Source of the DNA: Bifidobacterium breve
GTDB lineage: Bacteria; Actinomycetota; Acidimicrobiia; Acidimicrobiales; Ilumatobacteraceae
Length of the DNA: 5,491 nucleotides
Direction of reading: 5' to 3'
Assembly: GCA_943325425.2 (NCBI GenBank)
Contig: CALPPJ020000118.1
Coordinates: 1 to 5,491 of the forward strand
Both the position numbers and the translations under genes were made by a program. The first letter of the stretch is position 1, and the number at the start of each line of letters is the position of its first letter. This document shows positions 1 through 5,491 of the stretch, piece after piece. The notes beneath the pieces were generated by a model. The model worked only from the letters and a program-made list of their open reading frames with translations, was not told the origin of the DNA and did not search any database.

Positions 1-1082
1 ATCTCTTTGGCCTGCCAAATACGAATCTCGGTGTCGGCAGTCGGATGGATGAGCAGGGTTGGGACCTTGACCTGGGGCATCGTGTCAGCCAACTTGGCGT
101 GACTTGAGAGCCCGCTCCAGGTTGACAGCCAGCCCCTCGCCGTCATTGAGCGGCCCAGACCTCCTCGGCCGTAGTTGGCGTCAAAGGGGTCGGGGAAGGC
201 AAACAGGCTGCCCATGGGCCGTTCATCGGGGTCAATCGACAAGTCAAGATAGGCCGGGTCGGCAAGGGTGCGATAGATCACCATGTACTTGGTGAACACA
301 GCACGTCGACGTAATTCGCGCCATTGCACCGTCTGCGTTTGATTGTCAACTCCACGCAGTCGTGAACCGGCATCAATAGATTCGGCAATGCTGGCCTTGG
401 CGATCGCATCAATGCGGGCAACTCGTTCAACTTGTGCGGCGCGATAACGCTTGAGCCACTCTTTGTCGTAGACACAAGGTTCGGGCCACGGACGCCAGCC
501 GTTATCGGGGTTGTACATATCAAGCTCGGGAACCGTCGAAAACGGATCGCTTTCATCGGCCACGCTCGGGTCGATGACTTGCAACATGAAAACACCTTCA
601 CCTGGATGCGCGGCCATACCCACCCAGCCGTCACCAATGCCACGTTCGGCATGAGCAAGTGCCATTAATGATCCGCCACCAGAGTTGCCAAGTAGCACAA
701 CCGCTTCGGCGCCGCGCCGTTTCATTTCGTTGTACACAGTTTCAACATCGATCGTGCACGCTTCGTGCAGACAATCGGTGTCGTTGTTCATGTAGCGCGT
801 ACCGAAACCTAAAACCGCGTACCCAGCGGCTGCGAGTAACGGTGCGGCATAGTGCACGCTGAAGTCACCACGAGGATGCGACAAGATCACTGCGGTCTTC
901 CACTTCTTGCCGTTTGGTGGAGTCCATAACACTCCACGCACAAGTGCGCCGTCGGGACTGACTAAACGAATTGATTCACGCGGAATCTCAACACCCGGAT
1001 CATCCTCGGGCATTGGCCAATAGTTCAAACCAAACGGACGTGCACCACCGACATGTACATCAAGCATGACCGCACAGTACAT
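1..1082 (-). CDS. Alpha/beta hydrolase with large cap domain, 3' end missing
   Basis: This minus-strand reading frame stays open from 1082 to the window edge (360 codons plus 2 bases), so the C-terminus lies outside. An alpha/beta-hydrolase fold is visible. An N-terminal strand region (SPDGALVRGVLWTPP) is followed by an oxyanion-type HPRGD motif at residues 69-73 and the nucleophile elbow LLGNSGGGSL, with Ser134 as the likely nucleophile. A long insertion at about 160-335, probably a cap, contains PELDMYNPDNG at 185-195. The strand VPTLLIHPTAD then places the likely catalytic acid at Asp350. The catalytic His would lie beyond the window. There is no signal peptide, so it is probably cytoplasmic. 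The substrate is unknown; esterase-type hydrolysis is inferred from the fold only. The start is uncertain: ATG at 1082 and ATG at 1067 are in frame five codons apart, and neither has a clear Shine-Dalgarno sequence. It begins 33 bases after the htrA-like stop, with no terminator between, so co-transcription is likely. Confidence 0.85.
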   Translation of the reverse strand, partial: MYCAVMLDVHVGGARPFGLNYWPMPEDDPGVEIPRESIRLVSPDGALVRGVLWTPPNGKKWKTAVILSHPRGDFSVHYAAPLLAAAGYAVLGFGTRYMNNDTDCLHEACTIDVETVYNEMKRRGAEAVVLLGNSGGGSLMALAHAERGIGDGWVGMAAHPGEGVFMLQVIDPSVADESDPFSTVPELDMYNPDNGWRPWPEPCVYDKEWLKRYRAAQVERVARIDAIAKASIAESIDAGSRLRGVDNQTQTVQWRELRRRAVFTKYMVIYRTLADPAYLDLSIDPDERPMGSLFAFPDPFDANYGRGGLGRSMTARGWLSTWSGLSSHAKLADTMPQVKVPTLLIHPTADTEIRIWQAKE

Positions 1083-1115
1083 CAACTCATATGTTGTGAA
1101 ATACGGGGAGAGTGT

Positions 1116-2348
1116 CTACTCGGTGGGGCGTTCGATGAGTTTGGCCGTCAAGGTGATTCTTTCGCCATCGCGCAACACATCAATCTTGATGGTGTCGCCA
1201 GGAGACTTGTCACGAATTGCTGCCACAAGTGCAGGTTGACCATCAACGGGTGAACCATCGGCTTGAATCACAACATCGTCAACCTGCATTCCCGCAAGAT
1301 CGGCGGGTGAACCAGGTGACACTTCAGCAATCATTGCGCCTAGCCCGCCATCATTGCGATCAAGAACGCTCACGCCAAGGTAACCCTCAGTGCGGGCTTG
1401 TCCGTTGGCTTGAGCACGTAACTCTTCGATGACCGGAAGTGCTTCAGCAACTGAGATCGAAAAGCCCACGTTGTTCGCCGCTACTTCGCTTGAGCTCTGA
1501 AACACTGCGGTGTTGATACCGATGACTTGCCCACGTGTATTCACCAACGGTCCACCAGAGTTACCCGAGGAAATTGCAGTGTCGGTTTGGATGAGGCCGT
1601 CAAGAGCACCGTCACCACTCACGATGGTGCGGTTGAGTGCCGAAACAATTCCGCGCGTCACCGTTGGGCCACCATCGAGATCAAGGGCAAAACCAACTGC
1701 GACTACTTCGTCACCAATGTCAATTGAACTGGGATCGGCAAAAACTGCTGGCGTCAAACCAGTTTTGTCAACATGAAGTAATGCCAAGTCATTACCAACG
1801 TCAACCGCAAGTACTGTTGCCAAAGAGGGTTCAGTGTCACCAGCGAATAAAACACTCACTTGGTCAGCACCGTCAACAACGTGATCATTCGTCAAAATGT
1901 CACCGTCAGATGTGATGACAACTCCAGTGCCCGTGGATCGACCGGGGTTCATACCTACTTCAGTAATCGCAATGATCGTGACCACACTTGGTTGAATCTT
2001 TTTCAACACTTCAGCAACGTTGAGTGCTGGTTCATCATCATTTGTTGCAGGCGCTGTCGCAACGGGTTCATTTGAACTACCTGGTCCGTCACCAATTGGT
2101 TCGGATTTTTCAGAGTTGCTGCTGTCTAATTCCGTGTCGGCCAAAGTTGAAGGCACTTCGGTCGAATCGGGACTGGCGTTTGGATCATCACCAGATTGAG
2201 CGATCTGTGCACCAACAAAACCGCCGAGCACCATCGACACAACCACAAGGAAAGTAATCACTAAGCCACGGCGAGATTTTGGTTGAACGGGTTCGGGCGA
2301 ACTCGAAAAATTCGTGGGTGGGGTGGGCGGTGGGAAGTGATCAGTCAC
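1116..2348 (-). CDS. HtrA/DegP-like membrane-anchored serine protease, one PDZ domain
   Basis: The 410-residue protein fits the HtrA family (trypsin-like protease plus PDZ), which degrades or senses misfolded envelope proteins. In order it has a Pro/Ser-rich cytoplasmic tail (1-24), a short basic KSRR stretch, one membrane helix at about 28-50, and an acidic Ser/Pro/Asp-rich linker at about 51-107. The protease domain follows at about 110-315. The triad is visible: His156 in ILTNDHVVDGA, Asp187 in GNDLALLHV and Ser264 in SGNSGGPL. A single PDZ domain occupies about 322-405 (GYLGVSV binding loop). All key residues are intact, so it should be active outside the membrane. The start is GTG at 2348: an in-frame stop lies 15 codons upstream and no better start is available. 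No strong Shine-Dalgarno precedes it, and a weak TAAAAAT box 7-13 bases upstream could allow a leaderless transcript. Which paralogue (DegP, PepD or HtrA type) cannot be decided, so no symbol is given. Confidence 0.95.
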   Translation of the reverse strand: MTDHFPPPTPPTNFSSSPEPVQPKSRRGLVITFLVVVSMVLGGFVGAQIAQSGDDPNASPDSTEVPSTLADTELDSSNSEKSEPIGDGPGSSNEPVATAPATNDDEPALNVAEVLKKIQPSVVTIIAITEVGMNPGRSTGTGVVITSDGDILTNDHVVDGADQVSVLFAGDTEPSLATVLAVDVGNDLALLHVDKTGLTPAVFADPSSIDIGDEVVAVGFALDLDGGPTVTRGIVSALNRTIVSGDGALDGLIQTDTAISSGNSGGPLVNTRGQVIGINTAVFQSSSEVAANNVGFSISVAEALPVIEELRAQANGQARTEGYLGVSVLDRNDGGLGAMIAEVSPGSPADLAGMQVDDVVIQADGSPVDGQPALVAAIRDKSPGDTIKIDVLRDGERITLTAKLIERPTE

Positions 2349-2443
2349 AGTGCAATTTTTACCTATCTACGAATGGGATGTGTGGTCAGGATTGGTAGGA
2401 ATTGGGTAAGAGAACAAACGAAATAATCAGTTTCAAGTCACCC

Positions 2444-2908
2444 CTAGCGCTTAATAGTAAATTCTCCACAAGTTGGTTGGCCACTATTTGCGGAGCAAAT
2501 GAAATATTCGCCGCCAGGCAACGCTGGAATGACGAGTTCCTCTGGACCTGAACCCTGCACCCCATAGTCGAGAACTTCAGCAGTTGGGTCATCTCCGAAA
2601 AAATAAGTGGTGGGCGCCTGATCATTGGCGTCCGTGTTCGCTAAGTACATTTTTGTTAAATCCGCGTCAAAGATCTCGTAGTAACCCCCACGTATTTCAG
2701 GTGGGTCATTAACGAAGGTCAATGTCAACCGAGTCTCGCTCGACTCAACAACCGCTGAGACCGACATACCTGGATCTATTGTCGGCACAAAGGTCGTCGA
2801 CGAAGAGATCGTCGAACTGCGACATCCTGCTGATACGACGGTAGCGACGATCACACAAACGAAAAAGCCCCGCTGTTTCCAGCGGGGCTTTTCAATTTCA
2901 TTCGACAT
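2444..2908 (-). CDS. Small secreted lipoprotein of unknown function
   Basis: The product is 154 residues and I do not recognise its family. The N-terminus is a plausible type II signal peptide: a charged region with K7, R9, K11 and R13, a hydrophobic core FFVCVIVATVV, and a lipobox-like SAGC with Cys29 as the predicted lipidated residue. The Ser at -3 is less usual than Leu or Val. A Ser/Thr-rich tether follows, then a predicted beta-rich domain at about 45-154 that ends with IPALPGGEYFICSANSG. Cys138 and Cys147 could form a disulfide, as in small beta-sandwich secreted domains. ATG at 2908 is chosen because it gives the complete signal peptide and clears rpsJ by 25 bases. A longer in-frame start at 3022 would overlap rpsJ heavily with a shadow-like sequence. 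No Shine-Dalgarno is apparent. Codons 6-16 coincide with a strong terminator hairpin. The signal peptide, tether and paired cysteines argue that it is a real gene. Its role is unknown; being next to the HtrA-like gene suggests an envelope function. Confidence 0.75.
   Translation of the reverse strand: MSNEIEKPRWKQRGFFVCVIVATVVSAGCRSSTISSSTTFVPTIDPGMSVSAVVESSETRLTLTFVNDPPEIRGGYYEIFDADLTKMYLANTDANDQAPTTYFFGDDPTAEVLDYGVQGSGPEELVIPALPGGEYFICSANSGQPTCGEFTIKR
2862..2892 (-). terminator. Intrinsic terminator after rpsJ, inside the lipoprotein ORF
   Basis: In minus-strand RNA a perfect 13-bp stem (arms 2892-2880 and 2875-2863, with core GCCCCGCTG/CAGCGGGGC) closes on a GAAA tetraloop (2879-2876) and runs into five T residues. 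This is a textbook Rho-independent terminator, placed 42 bases after the rpsJ stop codon, where the ribosomal operon would be expected to end. The plus strand also shows TTTT at its 3' side, but its loop would be TTTC rather than a GNRA loop and no plus-strand gene needs it, so minus is the likely direction. It overlaps codons 6-16 of the lipoprotein gene. Confidence 0.85.
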
Positions 2909-2922
2909 ATTGCATCGACTGC

Positions 2923-2935
2923 GAGTCAAAGACTC
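2923..2935 (-). repeat. Short inverted repeat over the rpsJ stop codon
   Basis: GAGTC and GACTC arms of 5 bp flank a 3-base centre. The right arm overlaps the rpsJ stop codon (2936-2934). It is too short and lacks a T run, so it is not a terminator. It might form a minor hairpin just upstream of the main terminator, or it may be chance. Confidence 0.3.
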
Positions 2936-3248
2936 AGGCGTTCTGAACCTTGATCTCAACCTCAACACCGGCCGGAAGGTCGATGCGCTGGAGGCTGTCA
3001 ATGGTCTGCTGCTTGGGATCAATGATGTCGATCAAACGCTTATGGATGCGCATTTCGAAGTGCTCACGTGAGTCCTTGTCAATGTGCGGTCCACGAATAA
3101 CCGTGTAACGATGCTTGTCTGTGGGCAAAGGAATCGGCCCACGGATGGTGGCATTGGTACGAGCAACGGTCTCGACGATCTTGCGTGTCGATTGATCAAT
3201 GATCTCGTGATCAAATGCCTTGAGACGGATACGAATAATTTGAGCCAT
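2934..3248 (-). CDS. rpsJ: 30S ribosomal protein S10 (NusE)
   Basis: The 104-residue product matches S10 along its full length: IRIRLKAFDHEIIDQS at the N-terminus, then RGPIPLPTDKHRYTV, a conserved HFEMRIHKRLIDI helix region, and a C-terminal DLPAGVEVEIKV strand. S10 sits in the head of the 30S subunit and, as NusE, also binds NusB in transcription antitermination and contacts NusG when coupling transcription to translation. The start is ATG at 3248, the point where family similarity begins. The frame is open upstream to 3347 but that extension is a shadow of tuf. The gene starts 13 bases after the tuf stop with only a weak GAG-type ribosome binding site, so translational coupling to tuf is plausible. 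The next gene is not rplC, as it would be in a standard S10 operon. A terminator follows instead, making rpsJ the last gene of the str operon here. Confidence 0.97.
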   Translation of the reverse strand: MAQIIRIRLKAFDHEIIDQSTRKIVETVARTNATIRGPIPLPTDKHRYTVIRGPHIDKDSREHFEMRIHKRLIDIIDPKQQTIDSLQRIDLPAGVEVEIKVQNA

Positions 3249-3261
3249 GTTGTTCAGCGAC

Positions 3262-4446
3262 TCACTTAATGATCTTGACGACGCGGCCAGCACCAACAGT
3301 ACGGCCACCTTCACGGATCGCGAAACGCAAACCCTCGTCCATAGCAATCGGCTTACCGAGCTCCACAGTCATGGTCACGTTGTCACCAGGCATCACCATC
3401 TCAGTACCAGCCGGCAACTGCACAGTGCCCGTCACGTCAGTGGTACGGAAGAAGAACTGAGGACGATAGTTATTGAAGAACGGCTTATGACGACCGCCTT
3501 CTTCCTTGTTCAACACGTACACCTGACCCTCAAAGTTGGTGTGAGGAGTAATCGAACCCGGCTTACACAACACCTGACCGCGCTCAACATCTTCTTTCTT
3601 CGTTCCACGAAGCAACGCACCAATGTTGTCGCCAGCTTGACCCTCATCGAGAAGCTTGCGGAACATTTCCACACCAGTACACGTCGACTTCTGCGTGTCA
3701 CGCAAACCAACGATTTCAATTTCGTCACCAGTATGAACACGACCCTGCTCAATCTTGCCGGTCACAACAGTTCCACGACCAGTAATCGTGAACACGTCTT
3801 CAATCGGCATCAAGAACGGCTTATCCAATTCACGCTGCGGTTCAGGAACCGACGCGTCACACGCAGCCATGAGCTCCATGATCTTTTCCTGCCACGCCTC
3901 ATCACCCTCAAGAGCCTTCAACGCTGACACACGAACAACCGGAGCATCATCACCGGGGAACTCATACTCGTTCAACAACTCACGAACCTCAAGCTCAACC
4001 AACTCGAGAAGTTCTTCATCATCAACCATGTCACTCTTATTCAAAGCAACAACAATGTACGGAACACCAACTTGGCGAGCCAACAACACATGCTCACGCG
4101 TCTGCGGCATCGGACCATCAGTGGCAGCAACCACCAAAATCGCGCCGTCAACCTGAGCAGCACCAGTGATCATGTTCTTGATGTAGTCAGCGTGACCAGG
4201 CATGTCCACGTGCGCATAGTGACGATTCGCGGTCTCGTACTCAATGTGAGCAATCGAAATCGTGATACCACGAGCCTTCTCCTCAGGAGCCTTATCGATC
4301 TGATCAAAAGGCGTGTACTCCGCCAAACCCTTACTCGCCAACGTACGCGAAATCGCCGCAGTCAACGTCGTCTTACCATGGTCAATGTGACCCATCGTTC
4401 CAATATTCACATGAGGCTTCGTACGCTCAAACTTCGCCTTAGACAT
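3262..4446 (-). CDS. tuf: Elongation factor Tu
   Basis: This is a complete EF-Tu of 394 residues, the usual length. It delivers aminoacyl-tRNA to the ribosomal A site as a GTP complex. The GTPase motifs are all present: GHIDHGKT at 19-26 (P-loop), RGITI with Thr62 in switch I, DMPGH at 81-85 with the catalytic His85, NKSD at 136-139, and SAL at 174-176. Domain II starts near 210 (KPFLMPIEDVFTITGRGTVVTG), and domain III contains GGRHKPFFNNYRPQFFFRTTDVTG-type sequence at about 317-340. The start is ATG at 4446, which matches the family N-terminus MSKAKFERTKPHVN and has AAAGGAAAG eight bases upstream. A GTG three codons earlier (4455) overlaps that ribosome binding site and is rejected. The usual Cys in DCPGH is Met here, and the usual Cys in NKCD is Ser. 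It lies between fusA and rpsJ in the str operon. Switch I residues ISIAHIEY look actinobacterial. Confidence 0.99.
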   Translation of the reverse strand: MSKAKFERTKPHVNIGTMGHIDHGKTTLTAAISRTLASKGLAEYTPFDQIDKAPEEKARGITISIAHIEYETANRHYAHVDMPGHADYIKNMITGAAQVDGAILVVAATDGPMPQTREHVLLARQVGVPYIVVALNKSDMVDDEELLELVELEVRELLNEYEFPGDDAPVVRVSALKALEGDEAWQEKIMELMAACDASVPEPQRELDKPFLMPIEDVFTITGRGTVVTGKIEQGRVHTGDEIEIVGLRDTQKSTCTGVEMFRKLLDEGQAGDNIGALLRGTKKEDVERGQVLCKPGSITPHTNFEGQVYVLNKEEGGRHKPFFNNYRPQFFFRTTDVTGTVQLPAGTEMVMPGDNVTMTVELGKPIAMDEGLRFAIREGGRTVGAGRVVKIIK

Positions 4447-4454
4447 GATTGTCA

Positions 4455-4463
4455 CTTTCCTTT
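4455..4463 (-). promoter_or_regulatory. tuf ribosome binding site
   Basis: AAAGGAAAG lies 8 bases before the tuf ATG at 4446. It is the clearest Shine-Dalgarno in the window and decides the tuf start in favour of ATG over the in-frame GTG at 4453-4455, which overlaps the site itself. Confidence 0.7.
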
Positions 4464-4526
4464 ACTTGTTGGTTGGTTTGGTATACCGCTCGATGTGATT
4501 GGTACGTGGTGTCAAGGATCATTGCT

Positions 4527-4552
4527 GTGTGGGACCGACAGGTCATTCACAC
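4527..4552 (-). repeat. Interrupted inverted repeat in the tuf leader
   Basis: In minus-strand RNA, GTGTG (4552-4548) pairs with CACAC (4531-4527), and after a small internal loop GACC (4544-4541) pairs with GGTC (4536-4533) around a 4-base loop. This gives a 9-bp interrupted hairpin. There is no T run, so it is not an intrinsic terminator. It could be a leader structure or a protein-binding site. Confidence 0.35.
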
Positions 4553-4568
4553 GAGGTGAGAACGATAT

Positions 4569-4585
4569 CAGCGGAATTTCCGCTG
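4569..4585 (-). repeat. 17-base perfect palindrome downstream of fusA
   Basis: CAGCGGAA and TTCCGCTG are perfect 8-base arms around one central base. As RNA this would fold as a 6-bp stem with a 5-base loop; as DNA it has the form of an operator for a dimeric regulator. It starts 46 bases after the fusA stop. The bases that follow in the minus direction are not T-rich, so a simple terminator is unlikely. Confidence 0.4.
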
Positions 4586-4630
4586 TCACACCCTCACGTC
4601 AAAGAACCAGTTATTTATAGAGAATTCAGC

Positions 4631-5491
4631 TCACTCGCCGCGAGTGCGCTTGATGATTTCGGTCGCAATTGCTTCTGGTACCTGCTGGTACGAGTTGAAT
4701 TGCATGGTGTAGGTCGCACGGCCCTGGGTACGTGAACGAAGGTCGGTTGAGTAACCGAACATTTCGGACAACGGGATCTGAGCACGAACTACCTGCGTAT
4801 TACCGCGGGCTTCCATACCTTCGATACGGCCACGGCGGCTTGACAAGTCACCCATGACGTCGCCCATGTATTCCTCAGGGGTCACTACTTCAACTCCCAT
4901 GATGGGTTCCATGATGACGGGGCGAGCCATTTCGGCAGCCTTACGGAATGCCTGCTGACCAGCAATCTTGAACGCCATTTCGCTGGAGTCCACGTCGTGG
5001 TAAGCGCCGTCGACCAAGGTGACCTTGACGTCTACGGTTGGGTAGCCGGCGAGAACACCATTATCAAGTGCCATCTGCAGACCCTGGTTGGTCGGGTTGA
5101 TGTATTCGCGAGGAATCTTTCCGCCGCTGATCTTGTCGACGAACTCGTAACCCTTACCTGGGTTCGGCTCCATGTTGATCTTCACAACTGCGAACTGACC
5201 AGAACCACCGGACTGCTTGATGTGGCGATATTCAACTTGTTCAACCAACTTGGTGACGGTTTCGCGATAGGCCACTTGGGGCTTACCAACGGTTGCGTCC
5301 ACGTTGAATTCGCGCTGCATACGGTCGACGAGAATTTCAAGGTGAAGCTCGCCCATTCCGGAGATAACGGTCTGGCCGGTTTCTTCGTCGGTGCGAACAC
5401 GGAAGGTCGGGTCTTCGTCGGACAATGACTTGAGAGCCTTGCCCAACTTGTCCTGATCGTCCTTGGTCTTGGGTTCGATGGCCACGTGAAT
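4631..5491 (-). CDS. fusA: Elongation factor G, C-terminal part, 5' end missing
   Basis: The last 286 residues of EF-G are present, running off the window edge at the 5' end; about 410 N-terminal residues, including the GTPase domain, lie outside. EF-G drives ribosomal translocation and, with RRF, ribosome recycling. The visible part starts at the edge of domain III (VAIEPKTKDDQDKL) and continues with GMGELHLEILVDRM. Domain IV contains GKPQVAYRET, KQSGGSGQFAVV and the tip-loop region AYHDVDSSEMAF, with visible His165. Domain V contains PIMGVEVVTPEEYMGDVMGDLSSRRG and SEMFGYSTDLRSRTQGRATYTMQF. All are intact and typical. The GTG at 5485 is an internal codon, not a start. The frame reads on to the edge as Ile-His before it. 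The gene order fusA-tuf confirms it as the translation factor rather than a resistance paralogue. Confidence 0.98.
   Translation of the reverse strand: MHVAIEPKTKDDQDKLGKALKSLSDEDPTFRVRTDEETGQTVISGMGELHLEILVDRMQREFNVDATVGKPQVAYRETVTKLVEQVEYRHIKQSGGSGQFAVVKINMEPNPGKGYEFVDKISGGKIPREYINPTNQGLQMALDNGVLAGYPTVDVKVTLVDGAYHDVDSSEMAFKIAGQQAFRKAAEMARPVIMEPIMGVEVVTPEEYMGDVMGDLSSRRGRIEGMEARGNTQVVRAQIPLSEMFGYSTDLRSRTQGRATYTMQFNSYQQVPEAIATEIIKRTRGE

Larger units (their letters stand above)
4447..4630 (-). promoter_or_regulatory. fusA-tuf spacer, possible tuf promoter and leader
   Basis: This 184-base gap is long for two neighbours in a str operon and no coding sequence is supported in it. On the minus strand it contains TATAAA (4619-4614, one mismatch from a -10 box), TTGACG (4602-4597), a perfect TTGACA -35 box (4515-4510) and TATACC (4485-4480). 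None forms a pair with 16-18 base spacing: TTGACA to TATACC is 24 bases. A second promoter for tuf is therefore plausible from the gap length and elements, but the exact start cannot be placed. Two inverted repeats, listed separately, make a structured leader possible. Confidence 0.4.

Noticed and set aside
278..658. 126-codon minus-strand ORF inside the hydrolase
   Set aside because: It is in a different frame from the continuous hydrolase frame, which carries the clear GNSGG and HPRGD motifs. The alternative translation shows no family features.
1083..1115. Terminator or promoter between the HtrA-like and hydrolase genes
   Set aside because: The 33-base gap has no hairpin with a T run and no recognisable -35/-10 pair.
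2909..3022. N-terminal extension of the lipoprotein ORF to a start at 3022
   Set aside because: It would overlap rpsJ by 89 bases, adds an Arg/Ser-rich shadow sequence and would bury the signal peptide, which works only from the ATG at 2908.
3249..3347. N-terminal extension of rpsJ to 3347
   Set aside because: S10 similarity begins exactly at the ATG at 3248. The upstream extension is out-of-frame tuf sequence.
3247..3927. 226-codon plus-strand ORF antisense to tuf
   Set aside because: It lies wholly opposite the highly conserved tuf gene, has a low-complexity Arg/Thr/His/Leu-rich translation and no recognisable domain. It is explained by codon bias of tuf on the other strand.
4480..4515. 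TTGACA...TATACC as a defined tuf promoter
   Set aside because: The spacing is 24 bases, too long for a standard housekeeping promoter, so it is noted only as part of the spacer and not called as a promoter.
4072..4620. 182-codon plus-strand ORF opposite the start of tuf and its leader
   Set aside because: It is mostly antisense to the EF-Tu GTPase domain and its translation is Arg/Thr-rich without any domain features.
4997..5428. 143-codon plus-strand ORF opposite fusA
   Set aside because: It is antisense to the well-conserved EF-G domains III-V, with no ribosome binding site or recognisable product.

Overview
The window is 5491 bases from a moderate-GC bacterial chromosome. Hand counts give about 48% GC inside the htrA-like gene and about 60% in the first 300 bases. 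All supported genes lie on the minus strand, so transcription runs from high to low coordinates. The EF-Tu sequence (ISIAHIEY in the switch I region, EGQAGDN in domain II), the EF-G C-terminus and the envelope proteins look actinobacterial. A lower-GC Actinomycetota lineage such as an aquatic Acidimicrobiia is my best guess, but this is inference from sequence style and no search was run.

In transcription order the layout is as follows. (1) 5491-4631 is the C-terminal 286 residues of fusA (EF-G), cut by the window edge. (2) 4630-4447 is a 184-base spacer with two potential hairpins, promoter-like boxes and a good tuf ribosome binding site. (3) 4446-3262 is a complete tuf (EF-Tu, 394 aa). (4) 3248-2934 is rpsJ (S10/NusE, 104 aa), only 13 bases after tuf. 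(5) 2908-2444 encodes a small secreted lipoprotein of unknown function. (6) 2348-1116 is a membrane-anchored HtrA/DegP-family serine protease with one PDZ domain. (7) 1082 to the window start is an alpha/beta hydrolase with a large inserted cap, whose 3' end is missing.

Functionally the window joins two blocks. The first is the tail of the str ribosomal/translation operon (fusA-tuf-rpsJ), which supplies two translation GTPases and an S30 protein. The second is a cell-envelope and metabolic block (lipoprotein, HtrA, hydrolase). The usual S10-operon continuation (rplC, rplD, rplW and so on) does not follow rpsJ.

The most notable structure is at the junction. A very strong intrinsic terminator (13-bp perfect stem, GAAA tetraloop on the minus-strand RNA, then a T run) lies inside codons 6-16 of the lipoprotein gene. 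Its arms encode the basic part of the signal peptide and its T run encodes Phe-Phe. The end of the ribosomal operon and the start of a secreted-protein gene are therefore written in the same bases, which raises the possibility of attenuation or controlled read-through. I see no mobile elements, CRISPR arrays, tRNAs or rRNAs, and no clear new multi-gene system.
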